Source: an uncultured Helicobacter sp.
GTDB lineage: Bacteria > Campylobacterota > Campylobacteria > Campylobacterales > Helicobacteraceae
Assembly: GCA_949299115.1 (NCBI GenBank)
Contig: CASFZH010000025.1
Span: 1-64,000 of the forward strand
Direction: 5' to 3'
DNA: 64,000 bases
Shown here in pieces: positions 38,201 to 46,577 of this stretch. Position 1 is the stretch's first letter; every line of letters begins with the position of its first letter. Under the pieces are notes generated by a model. It was not told the origin of the DNA, did no database searches, and saw only the letters and a list, made by a program, of their open reading frames with translations. The translations under genes were made by a program, and so were the position numbers.

Positions 38201-38746
38201 CACTTCACAAAATTCTTTATAAAAATACTCGCCAATTGTGCGGTATTTGGCTACTTTTAGACTATTTTCTTGCAATGCTTTTTGAATCTTACCCTGCTCT
38301 TTTTTCTTACTCTCATCATTACCTACAAGCCTCGTATTGTTATTGCTATAGCCACGATGCTTTGCGATATGTAAAATCACTCTAGCAAGCTCCTCCTTAC
38401 TCAAAGCCCTCTCTAGTGCCTCATATCGCAACGCATAAGGATTGGTAAGATTTGTGCCACTAAAAGCCTTAGGCAATTCACCATCAGCTGAAATATAATC
38501 TTGATAGCACAAGCCCCACTCTTTTGCAAGAAGTCTTTTCAACATCTCTAGCCTACTTTTGCGTCTTGAAAGTCGCTTGCGAGTGCTTCTTGCCTCTCTA
38601 CGCGGGAGGGCTAGAGAATCTCCTGTTTTGGGATTTTCTGCTTTGGTAAATATCCGCACCCCACAATCTCGCAATTCCCCATTTTCTACAAATGCCCAGC
38701 CAATCGAGGCAATCCCAATATCAAAGCCTAGAATCTTTGTATGCAT
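35300..38746 (-). CDS. cas9: Type II-C Cas9 endonuclease, 1148 residues
   Basis: Cas9 uses crRNA:tracrRNA to cleave DNA. It is clearly related to C. jejuni Cas9 (984 residues) but about 160 residues longer. RuvC-I is ILGFDIGIASIGWAF with Asp9, followed by the Arg-rich bridge helix. RuvC-II has Glu591 in HIELTRDVGKN, the HNH nuclease has His671 in LEIDHILPYSRS and Asn694, and RuvC-III has Asp823 in HHAIDAIIIAY. All catalytic residues are therefore intact. Extra sequence lies in the recognition lobe (about residues 180-290) and near the start of the PAM-interacting region, where a Lys/Glu-rich insert follows ALHEETF. AAGGAG precedes the ATG. It heads the cas9-cas1-cas2 operon. Confidence 0.98.
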   Translation of the reverse strand: MHTKILGFDIGIASIGWAFVENGELRDCGVRIFTKAENPKTGDSLALPRREARSTRKRLSRRKSRLEMLKRLLAKEWGLCYQDYISADGELPKAFSGTNLTNPYALRYEALERALSKEELARVILHIAKHRGYSNNNTRLVGNDESKKKEQGKIQKALQENSLKVAKYRTIGEYFYKEFCEVWIGDQWIPCKEVRDKSTESAANGEVGNTMAESLVIKNPHHAFGAKVRAIKPIRNKSGAYENCMLQADLYRELELIFARQKELGFPKIGDSQSGQFLGDCAKQMRDCTKQETHKKGARFSLTKEFLDEIFQIAFYRRPLKDFSHLVGKCTFYPDEFRAPKCSLSAVEFITLSKTINVLTYISKESGEVYSKGQYKQMLDSVFKAVCEKGSLSFAQLRKILHIDERIRFKEVDYMARKSKNTNGDSTHKQKTSNPETKKFIEHKNLKKFCEILSEIAGDRALADSIARDMTLIKDEEELAKKLRTYRRLSEEQIAQLMPMDFSGHINLSLKALSEILPFMREGMRYDEACKLAGLKARHNDKKSKFLPPFCESIYADELTNPVVHRAIAEYRKILNALIAKYGSVHKIHIELTRDVGKNFQEREKYKKEIESNHQARVQAMQECEKLGLTLSEGNILKLRLFREQNEICVYSGRKITLANLKEQGALEIDHILPYSRSSDDSYMNKVLVFTNENQNKGNKTPYEAFGGDSQKWGEIESLALRSGYPKKKAKRILDKGFGDREAGFKSRNIVDSGYIARLIANYTKEYLKFLPLDSHENTALIAGEKDSKIHVEAVKGMLTATMRHFWGLGSKNRYEHTHHAIDAIIIAYINAAMIQRFSQFRQNQESLKARFYAKELAKEEFKTQRAFFEPFSGFREQVLAKVGQIFVSRPPRKRARGALHEETFYQEQNGKLFYWQRKSEQEIAEEQKGLPEKEWKQISKYKKKFSKRDYGSSEGVKKALALGKIRQIGTKIVVNGPMVRVDIFKHKKSGRFYAVPIYTMDFALGILPNKAVVSGKDNDRIIKDWLEMDSNYEFCFSLFKDDLIEVQKRDMEKPELAYFVSLDASDGRIKVRHHCNDITKINENQKKLFSEAIEKEVVGRGSIQNLKVFKKYKVSPLGEIKEAKYEPRQPIALKTSPKKHRKQNNAQ

Positions 38747-38928
38747 TTTGACTCCTTATTCATTTTACTCATTATGATAGACAGATTACATGACAACTTG
38801 TCGATAACGTAAACGCCGTGATGCTCAAAATAACTGCAATTACATCTTAAACTTCATCATAAGCTAAAAACAACATTACAAATTTTATAGAATCATCAAA
38901 AGACAAACATCAAGTAACATAGAGAAAT

Positions 38929-39660
38929 CTATAAATATTTTCTAGCACCCCTATAAACTCTTTTCCAATAATTATTTTCAAGGTTTGCAATGGTTACTTT
39001 TTTGCCTTTTCCTGGAGCATGAATAAACTTCCCATTACCTATATAAATTCCCACATGATTCACTGCCTTGCTTTTATTGGTTGTAAAAAACACAAGATCT
39101 CCAGCTTGTAGATGAGACTTTAAAACAAATTTTCCTGTATTAAATTGGTCACGTGAGATTCTAGGTAGAGAGAGACCATTTAGCTGATACACCGCACGAA
39201 CAAGCCCACTGCAATCAAAACCACTAGAGTTTGTTCCACCCCATTTATATGGGACACCAAGATATTGATGTGCATCTCTTGCAAGATTTTTTCGAATAGT
39301 GTCTTTTTTGGAATCTTTTTGATTAATAGCATAACTACTTGGACTTACAATCATATATTCATCTATAAGTTTTTGTTTTTTATATTGCAATGCCATTTTA
39401 CTTGCTAAAGCAGAATCTTTGTAATTTCCAAATCGCACTTTATACATATCCTTTTCCTTAAAGAAAAAAGCATCCAATTTCTTTTTATTAAGTAAATCTG
39501 CAAGATTCCACGCATTTTCAAGCTTTTTAAAACTCCCAACTTGTATACTATATGCAAGACTAGCAATATTTTTCTGTATCGGCAGCTTGTCAGTATGAGA
39601 GCTTGCAAACGAAAAACTACTATAATAAAAAAATAGTATAACAATACCTATTTGTTTCAC
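38929..39660 (-). CDS. SPOR-domain NlpC/P60 peptidoglycan endopeptidase
   Basis: This 243-residue cell-wall hydrolase carries a signal peptide, a SPOR domain (SIQVGSFKKLENAWNLADLL through YKVRFGNYKDSA) that binds denuded septal glycan, and a C-terminal NlpC/P60 domain. Catalytic Cys is in GFDCSGLVRAVY, with histidines in VNHVGIYIG and FIHAPG. It should cleave peptide stems of peptidoglycan in the periplasm, probably at the division site. The GTG at 39660 is preferred because GGGGA lies just upstream; an earlier TTG has no ribosome site. Confidence 0.88.
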   Translation of the reverse strand: MKQIGIVILFFYYSSFSFASSHTDKLPIQKNIASLAYSIQVGSFKKLENAWNLADLLNKKKLDAFFFKEKDMYKVRFGNYKDSALASKMALQYKKQKLIDEYMIVSPSSYAINQKDSKKDTIRKNLARDAHQYLGVPYKWGGTNSSGFDCSGLVRAVYQLNGLSLPRISRDQFNTGKFVLKSHLQAGDLVFFTTNKSKAVNHVGIYIGNGKFIHAPGKGKKVTIANLENNYWKRVYRGARKYL

Positions 39661-39793
39661 TAGATTCCCCAATTAGTTAGAATACTCGATTGTAATGCAA
39701 GATTATCAAAGAATGTAAATGGTAACAAACGTAGTTAAATGAAATAAGCAAGAAACGATATGATTTAGAATCTCAAAACAGAATCCATAATAG

Positions 39794-40696
39794 CTATTCG
39801 TAATATTCTTGAATATCCTTTTTTGAATGTAACCATGGTTGATATGTCGTTTTAGTAGTATCACAATAACGGCAAAAAGGTATAGGTTTAGCTAAGAATT
39901 GCAAAATATCAGAATAGGTCGTAGTGGGAATATGAATATCTATAGAATCAAATGTTGAAGTTTGAAGATTCTGCTTAAAATGAGTGTTAAAATATGATAT
40001 ATTTGAGGCAACAGAACATGGATAAATTTTACCGTTACTAAGCTGGGTACAACTATTAGCACGATGGCAATGAATGAAACTTATAAAAGGGTCGCAATCT
40101 CCTTTTGGATTCAAACAGGTTTTAAAGCTATATTTTTCCTCTTCACCATAAAATTTAAATGTGATATTATAGTCTTCACATCGCTTACGTATTGAATCCC
40201 AATCAATGCCAATAGGATACTTTGTTGGGGTAATCTCTATTTTGCAATCCCTGCATGTTTCCCAAAAGCTTTCATCTTGTTTTGGCAGCAAAATTCCATT
40301 TGTGATAATATGAATGGTGCTATATGGAAAATATCGTCTTGCAATGCGACAATATTCTTTACAATTCTTATTTAATAGTGGTTCACCTCCTATAATAGAA
40401 ATAGTTTCAATAAAGCCTTGTGAAAGCTCACTTAACCTTTTTATATCTTTTTCAAATTGTGCCATATCATAATGTGATTTTTTAGCAAATTGAGAAAAAT
40501 GATCACAGCTATAACAATGTAAATTACAATGAGCAGTGATGTCAACAGAAATACTTCGCAAGAAAGCTTGTGGTGTGAGCCTTGCCATATAATTTGTCTG
40601 GAGTCGTAGAGTATTTTCAAGAAATTCGTGCTGTTTGCGGTTTTTAATAATTGAATGCACCCATTTTGTTGGCTTCAGTCGCTTTAAAAACTTCAT
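39794..40696 (-). CDS. Radical SAM protein
   Basis: The 300-residue enzyme has the radical SAM cluster motif CNLHCYSCDHF (CxxxCxxC) near residue 57, the GGEPLLN SAM-binding strand and ITNGILL. The C-terminal part has additional cysteines (SCTQLSNGKIYPCSVASN and IPFCRYCD) resembling a SPASM-type auxiliary cluster. Such enzymes in Campylobacterota modify peptides, cofactors or surface sugars; the substrate here is unknown. AAGGA precedes the ATG, and a 14-base homopolymer lies 39 bp upstream. No partner gene adjoins it. Confidence 0.85.
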   Translation of the reverse strand: MKFLKRLKPTKWVHSIIKNRKQHEFLENTLRLQTNYMARLTPQAFLRSISVDITAHCNLHCYSCDHFSQFAKKSHYDMAQFEKDIKRLSELSQGFIETISIIGGEPLLNKNCKEYCRIARRYFPYSTIHIITNGILLPKQDESFWETCRDCKIEITPTKYPIGIDWDSIRKRCEDYNITFKFYGEEEKYSFKTCLNPKGDCDPFISFIHCHRANSCTQLSNGKIYPCSVASNISYFNTHFKQNLQTSTFDSIDIHIPTTTYSDILQFLAKPIPFCRYCDTTKTTYQPWLHSKKDIQEYYE

Positions 40697-41455
40697 AGTT
40701 TATCCTTAATCTTAATAAGTTACGACCACATTACCAAAAAAAAAAAAAACAAAATGGCAACATAGAGTAAATATAATGTTAAAAAATAAAAATAACAATG
40801 ACATTGCAAAGCAATATATAACAACTTACATGGATAGAAAAAACTTTGCAGATTCTATTTTCTGCCAACCTTGTGCATTATCTATAAAATAATACTGAGA
40901 AATAAAAAGCTATGCAGACATCAAATACTAGATGTTAGACGATTGTTTATCTTAGAATCTTATAGAGAAATAATTTGGAATTCTAAGAATCTTGTTGCTG
41001 TCTTTCTTGTTATTGCGAGAATTCTTATTGGCAGTTTCATTCTTGTTAGTAGATTTATGGCAATCTAGGATTCTGATTGTAGAATCTCTCATGTCGAATT
41101 TTTAGGTCAAATATCTTGGAGAAAATCATTTTTAGGATTGTTTCACTTAATACTAAGATATTTTGGATATTTTGCCTTCTTAAGATATTTCTCTTTATTT
41201 TTTAGATGTTTTATTATCGCAAGATTTTATTGCATTTATTGAGATTTCGCCTAAAGCTCAACTAATGGGAAAGACAAGAGGACGTAAGGAAGCCAAATGA
41301 ATAAGGCTCAATATGACATGGGAATATGATAAAAAGAGCCTAATATGATAGAATCTTAGAATCCCCGCAATATTCAAGTCCATATTTAACCCCTATCTCT
41401 ATTTTTCTCCATTCTGTATACCATTCTTTCAATTTTTAAACAATAGCTTAAAAAA
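40697..41455. other. 760-bp intergenic region
   Basis: It contains the poly-A run at 40736-40749 and some AGAATCT heptamers. A 65-codon frame at 40871 lacks supporting features. No RNA gene was recognised. Confidence 0.45.
40736..40749 (-). repeat. Poly-T tract (14, coding sense) upstream of the radical SAM gene
   Basis: Fourteen As on the + strand lie 39 bp upstream of the start codon, matching the spacing of the T13 tract before pldA. Slippage-modulated transcription is inferred. Confidence 0.5.
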
Positions 41456-42736
41456 TTAAAACATAAAACGAATGCCACCATTAATCTCAAATGTATTGGG
41501 TAATCCATATTTGCCAAAATGTGTGTTACTGATATTTGCAATAGCACTCAATGTACGTGTGATTCCAAATTCTGCCATTACATTCAATTCCCCCTGCACT
41601 AATCCATTAATATTACCACCATAAAACTGTGAGCCATTAAAAAATGTCGCACCATAAGCAACATAAGCATTGAGTTTCCCATCAAGCAAATTCAGTCGTA
41701 AGGCACCATAGACTAAATGAGCATTTTTTCCCATTTTGATAGCTCTACCACCCCACACAAAAAATGGTTGGATATTATTGTAAAATGAATAGAGCATATT
41801 GCTTTGTGTGCCATTACCAACACCCAATATTCCAAGACTCCCCATTCCCGCATCACCAGTTGCCACATAGCCTATCATACCGTCTATATTGCGATAGCCA
41901 AGTGTAATTTTAGAATCAAAAAGAAATGTGTTAGTTTGAAAAGCCCTTATGTTATCACTGTCCTCAAAACTTCCAGCAAAACCCAAATCCGCTCCAATCC
42001 ACCATACACTATTATTAAAACGTAACGCCCAATGTAATCTTGCCCCAGCAGTAGCAAAAACACCGGGTATAAAAGTGCTAAATACACTCATAGAGGTAGA
42101 GTTTTTTCTATCACTTTTATCACCAGTTAGATGATAATGGATTCCAAGATTAAACCAACCAGTCGTATCAAGTCTCCTAAATTGTGAAATTTCATAATAG
42201 CTAACACGTCCATAATTATACGCCCATATTAATTCTAATACAAAATTCTTAAAGCTAGCATTACGAAACCATATCCCATCAATAAGATGATTTACCCACT
42301 CACTTATTGGCTGAAATCGCCCAGCTTTTATGGCAGTATCACCATCATAATATTCAAGAAAAGATTCGCCTAATGCAATGCTACTATCACCTAAAATAGC
42401 ATTCCCAGTATTATTAAAAAAATCCCTTCTCATACCATTACTTGGACTAAATATCGCTTGAGCAGCACGAAAAGATATAGCTGCACGCATATTATAGTAG
42501 AATCCAGTTGTATATCCCAATCCCACAGATGCATTAATATATCCACCATTACCAAGTAATTTGTTTTCCCCATATAGATTATTAGGATAGTACCCAGTAT
42601 TGCCATTGCTTGACATATAATTACCATACAAAACAATATCTATTAATTTTTCTCCATTCAATAACGCATCATCAAGTGTCTTATACTGTGCAAAACAAAC
42701 AGAGATACAAACAATAAAAAAAACAAAAAAACGCAT
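41456..42736 (-). CDS. Helicobacter outer membrane family protein
   Basis: This 426-residue predicted beta-barrel has a signal peptide (RFFVFFIVCISVCFAQ) and a C-terminal phenylalanine (GIRFMF), the outer membrane assembly signature. Aromatic, Gly- and Asn-rich strands run throughout, such as WFNLGIHYHLTGD and WALRFNNSVWWIGADLGF. It resembles the Hof/OprD-like proteins of Helicobacter; pore specificity is unknown. The start at 42736 is chosen because AAGGAG lies just before it, within an upstream extension that could encode five more residues. Confidence 0.82.
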   Translation of the reverse strand: MRFFVFFIVCISVCFAQYKTLDDALLNGEKLIDIVLYGNYMSSNGNTGYYPNNLYGENKLLGNGGYINASVGLGYTTGFYYNMRAAISFRAAQAIFSPSNGMRRDFFNNTGNAILGDSSIALGESFLEYYDGDTAIKAGRFQPISEWVNHLIDGIWFRNASFKNFVLELIWAYNYGRVSYYEISQFRRLDTTGWFNLGIHYHLTGDKSDRKNSTSMSVFSTFIPGVFATAGARLHWALRFNNSVWWIGADLGFAGSFEDSDNIRAFQTNTFLFDSKITLGYRNIDGMIGYVATGDAGMGSLGILGVGNGTQSNMLYSFYNNIQPFFVWGGRAIKMGKNAHLVYGALRLNLLDGKLNAYVAYGATFFNGSQFYGGNINGLVQGELNVMAEFGITRTLSAIANISNTHFGKYGLPNTFEINGGIRFMF

Positions 42737-42788
42737 AACTCTCCTTACCATGCGATTGTATTACTATGCCATTAATAAATGAAAGTTT

Positions 42789-43841
42789 TTATTGTATCCA
42801 AAGATTATCAAGCAAACGTACACTTCCAACACGGACTGCAAGCAGAAAAATACATTTTTCTGCTCGTGTCGTAATCTCTAAATCATGGGTATAAAAATCC
42901 ATGTAATCTATTTGCAAAGATTCTAAAATTTTCATTGCTTCATTTTTTAATACCGTTGTGTCTCTCTCATTGTCTTGTATGATACGAGATTCTATATGAA
43001 ATATTGCTTTTGGAATCAAGATTGCATCTTGCCGTTGTTTGGAATCCAAATATACATTTCGGGAGCTAAGGGCTAATGCGTCAAAATCACGAATTATAGG
43101 CATGCCTATAATCTGAATAGGTATACATAAATGACGCACCATTTTTTGAATGATTAGGAGTTGTTGTGCATCTTTTTTGCCAAAATATGCACGTGTTGGC
43201 ATGATAAGATTAAAAAGCTTTAATACAATCTGCAAAACTCCAGCAAAATGTGTTGGGCGATAATATCCCTCTAAAATGTACCCCATTTTCTTTGGTGGAT
43301 TCAGCGTGATTTCATCTTCTTCATACATGATTTGTGATGTTGGAATAAATACAATATCAACATCTAAGTTTTTACAAAGTTGCATATCATTTTCAAGTGT
43401 TCTTGGATATTTTGCTAAATCCTCATTTGGAGCAAACTGCGTAGGATTCACAAAGATTGATACAATAGTAATATGATTGTGTGTAGTACTAGCTTGTATA
43501 AGACTCTTATGTCCATCATGTAAAGCCCCCATAGTAGGCACTAGACCAATACTTGGTATGGTAGAATCTAAAGTGAATATCTTACTCGAATCACTATGTA
43601 TGGAATCATCAGAATTATGGATTGCTTTTCTGTATTCATAATATTGTTGTTGTTTGTATGCAATGGCTTGCTGCAATTCTTGCTTAGTTGTAGCAATATA
43701 GAAAAAATCTTTGTGTGTCATGGTAATGGTATCATGATATTGTGTAGCAAACATTCTTACATTGAAGTAGCAATTTGTTGTAGTATTTAGCTTTGTCGTT
43801 TTACAATATGCCCGATAAGCTGCTATATCCTTGTCATACAT
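42789..43841 (-). CDS. panC: Pantothenate synthetase
   Basis: PanC joins pantoate and beta-alanine with ATP in coenzyme A synthesis. The nucleotidyltransferase core is intact: VPTMGALHDGHKSLI with the HxGH signature, FVNPTQFAPNEDLAKYPRT, VLKLFNLIMPTRAYFGKKD and LSSRNVYL. The 350-residue protein is longer than the usual 275 or so. About 40 residues precede the first core strand (FFYIATTKQEL), and roughly 25 Ser/Asp-rich residues are inserted before GLVPTMG. AAGGA lies at proper spacing before the first ATG, supporting the long form. panB and panD are not in the window. Confidence 0.93.
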   Translation of the reverse strand: MYDKDIAAYRAYCKTTKLNTTTNCYFNVRMFATQYHDTITMTHKDFFYIATTKQELQQAIAYKQQQYYEYRKAIHNSDDSIHSDSSKIFTLDSTIPSIGLVPTMGALHDGHKSLIQASTTHNHITIVSIFVNPTQFAPNEDLAKYPRTLENDMQLCKNLDVDIVFIPTSQIMYEEDEITLNPPKKMGYILEGYYRPTHFAGVLQIVLKLFNLIMPTRAYFGKKDAQQLLIIQKMVRHLCIPIQIIGMPIIRDFDALALSSRNVYLDSKQRQDAILIPKAIFHIESRIIQDNERDTTVLKNEAMKILESLQIDYMDFYTHDLEITTRAEKCIFLLAVRVGSVRLLDNLWIQ

Positions 43842-43897
43842 GGTTTATCCTTATAATACAGATGTAAATACAATTGATTATTTTTATAAAAGGCTGA

Positions 43898-45259
43898 CTA
43901 TGTTTGTTGTAGTATTGAAGAAAGTCGTGCTATAAAAATGACAAGTATCATAAGTGGAGCTAAAACCCTAAGACAAAATAACCATAACTCAAAAATACAT
44001 TCATATCTAAAAAAACCAATAGTCCATTGTCTTAATGTTGCTTTTGGGATAAAATACCCTATAAATAAAGAACCAAAAAAGCTACCCCAAGTAAGCAAGA
44101 TATTAGCACTAAGCCATACACTCCAATCAAAAAGATTTCTACCGAAAAATGTGAGATAGCTTGAAAACTCTGCATTCATGGAAAATATGACTATCACACC
44201 TACAACAAAAATTAAAAAAGTAACCCCATAAGTAATAATAGAGCGGGAAAATTTTGTCCTATCATCTAAATATTTTACACATGGTTCAAGGAGTGACACT
44301 GTCGATGAGATTCCAGCAAAGAGTAATCCTATCATAAAAAATATTGATAAAACATTGCCAAATATGCCAAAATGCCCAAACATAACAGGCAAGGTAATAA
44401 ATACTAACCCGGGACCATCACTTACATGTTTCACATCACCATATTCAAACACAAAAGCAAAAATCATAAGTCCAGCCACAAGAGAAATGATAATACCAGA
44501 AAAAACAATACAAAATGCACTTGAAAGCAAATTCTGTTGTTTACTCATATGCGAAGAATAGGTAAGAATAGTCCCAGCACCAAGTGATAATGAAAAAAAG
44601 ACTTGCCCCATAGCATCAATAACAACCTGAGAATTAATCTTTGAAAAGTCTGGTTTAAACATGAATGCAATACTTTGAGAAAAGCTATGAAGCGACATGG
44701 CATAGAACAATAAGCCAAAAAATATAACAAAAAGCATTGGCATAAGAATATAATTGAGTTTTTCAATGCCTTTTATGCCATGCACTATGCTATAAGCAGT
44801 TATAAATAATATTATTGCAAAACAGAGAATCTGATAAGGTAGCTGTTGCATGCTAGAGCTAAAATCAATAAATATAGCTTTACTTGTTGCAAAATCACTT
44901 GGCAAATGAAAACTCACATATACCAAATAATACAATACCCAACCCAATACTGCACAATAAAACGTAAGTGTAACGGGACCAGCAAATAGCACCAACCCCA
45001 TAAAACGCCATGGAGTCTTTTCATTATGTGCTATGTGTTTAAAGCTATCGGGAACGTTTTTTCTGCCTTGTTGCCCAATCAACATTTCTGCAATAAGCAT
45101 AGTAATGCCAATTGAGAGAGCAATACCTAAAAATAAAAGCACAAATGCACTACCACCGCTTGTGCCAGTAGCAGTTGGAAAACGCCAAATATGCCCAAGT
45201 CCAATGGAGCTACCAATAGCTGCAAGAATAAACCCTATTTTTCCAAAATCTTTTTGCAT
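43898..45259 (-). CDS. Neurotransmitter:sodium symporter (SNF) family transporter
   Basis: The 453-residue inner membrane protein has about 11-12 hydrophobic helices and the family opening GFILAAIGSSIGLGHIWRFP, where the unwound first helix binds sodium and substrate in LeuT-type carriers. TGTSGGSAFVL and SLGAGTILTYSSHM are further conserved blocks. Bacterial members import amino acids with sodium; the exact substrate cannot be read from sequence. AAGGA precedes the ATG. It lies 57 bp upstream of panC and may be co-transcribed. Confidence 0.9.
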   Translation of the reverse strand: MQKDFGKIGFILAAIGSSIGLGHIWRFPTATGTSGGSAFVLLFLGIALSIGITMLIAEMLIGQQGRKNVPDSFKHIAHNEKTPWRFMGLVLFAGPVTLTFYCAVLGWVLYYLVYVSFHLPSDFATSKAIFIDFSSSMQQLPYQILCFAIILFITAYSIVHGIKGIEKLNYILMPMLFVIFFGLLFYAMSLHSFSQSIAFMFKPDFSKINSQVVIDAMGQVFFSLSLGAGTILTYSSHMSKQQNLLSSAFCIVFSGIIISLVAGLMIFAFVFEYGDVKHVSDGPGLVFITLPVMFGHFGIFGNVLSIFFMIGLLFAGISSTVSLLEPCVKYLDDRTKFSRSIITYGVTFLIFVVGVIVIFSMNAEFSSYLTFFGRNLFDWSVWLSANILLTWGSFFGSLFIGYFIPKATLRQWTIGFFRYECIFELWLFCLRVLAPLMILVIFIARLSSILQQT

Positions 45260-46577
45260 ACTATTCCTTAAACAGATAAGAAGCTCACGTAAAAATTCTA
45301 TAAGAATTAGTGAGCCTTAAAAATAAACCATAATTTTTCATAAGTCTTAATATTCTAACAAATTTTACATTTACTTTTAATTATTACTATTTTTAAAACG
45401 CAATTATGCCTTCAATATTCCCTATAAACACAATAGCATAATTTTATAGAATCTACATATCCTATTTTCTTAATCTCACAAGAGCTATGCTTTTCTAAGA
45501 AATCCATTATTTGCATCTCCTAATTATAAAAATATAACATGCACAACACAAAAACATAGATTGCATTCCATAATAGAAAATAGAGATAAAAAGCTTGTAT
45601 CAGGTTGAGTACTCAACCCAAGTATAATTATGAAAGATACAATACTATAAGAAAGGATTCTAAAATAGAGAAGCAATAAAATAGAAGTAAAACGTAAGCA
45701 TCACATATCCTAGAAAGATAAAGATAATGTGTATAGCTAAAATCTCAAAAACTTGATACAATAGAAAAATTACACCAATGATAAATATAAATCGATGAAT
45801 CATGATTTTTCTAATATGATGTATCTGCAAAAAAACCTTTGGATAAAAATATACAGATTATAATCTAAAGAATAGATTCCATAATTACTAAAAATACCAC
45901 GTGAAGAAATACCACGTCAAGGAGTATTGTATCAAAACCTATTTATCACAAACTCGATACAAACTATACAATAAAAATCTTTTCTTCCAGACTTTATAAA
46001 AAACATCTCATTCGCATCTCAGTAGAATCACAAGACTACAAGAATAGCCAATCTCTATACTACACAAAAAACTCCATACAATCCACCATTTAGTCTCTTA
46101 TGCTAGTCAATTTTTCATGTTAGTTAGCACCTTTTTGTGTTAACAAATTCTTATTTGTAGCAATAGGAGAATTGATTCACACTACTGCATATATCGTATA
46201 ATATTTGATGTAAGATATGTCTTGCAGTTTTATCCTTGTATTACAAGACTCAAATCATTGATACTAAAAGATCGATCTACTAAAACCCCAGTAATGCCCC
46301 ACAATTGCTCTTGCTATATTGCTCATCTTAAGTTAAATGTAATACAGCCTATTAACAATAAATCTCATATTTAGCTTAAAAGCAAAATTGTCGATAAAAG
46401 ACTACTATGTGATTCTATGACTGTCACAGTAAGAGTGCTTTCTGTATTCTCATTTATAGAGAATTTTATAATTTACAACACATCTCTCTATACTATAAGC
46501 ACAATCTTTCATTGCTATTTCCACAATATAGTCCTCTTATTTTATACAAAGATACATATAAATCTTAAAAGAACTCA
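45260..46577. other. 1.3-kb gene-free region
   Basis: No gene with coding character or ribosome site is seen between the NSS transporter and the TonB receptor. The only notable feature is a 16-bp palindrome at 45603-45618. The region may be decayed. Confidence 0.45.
45603..45618. promoter_or_regulatory. 16-bp perfect palindrome (possible operator)
   Basis: GGTTGAGTACTCAACC is self-complementary, in a stretch with no gene within 340 bp. It could be an operator relic or a protein-binding site. Confidence 0.3.

Noticed and set aside
29886-38746. Type II-A assignment
   Set aside because: There is no csn2 gene next to cas2, and Cas9, repeat and anti-repeat resemble C. jejuni type II-C.
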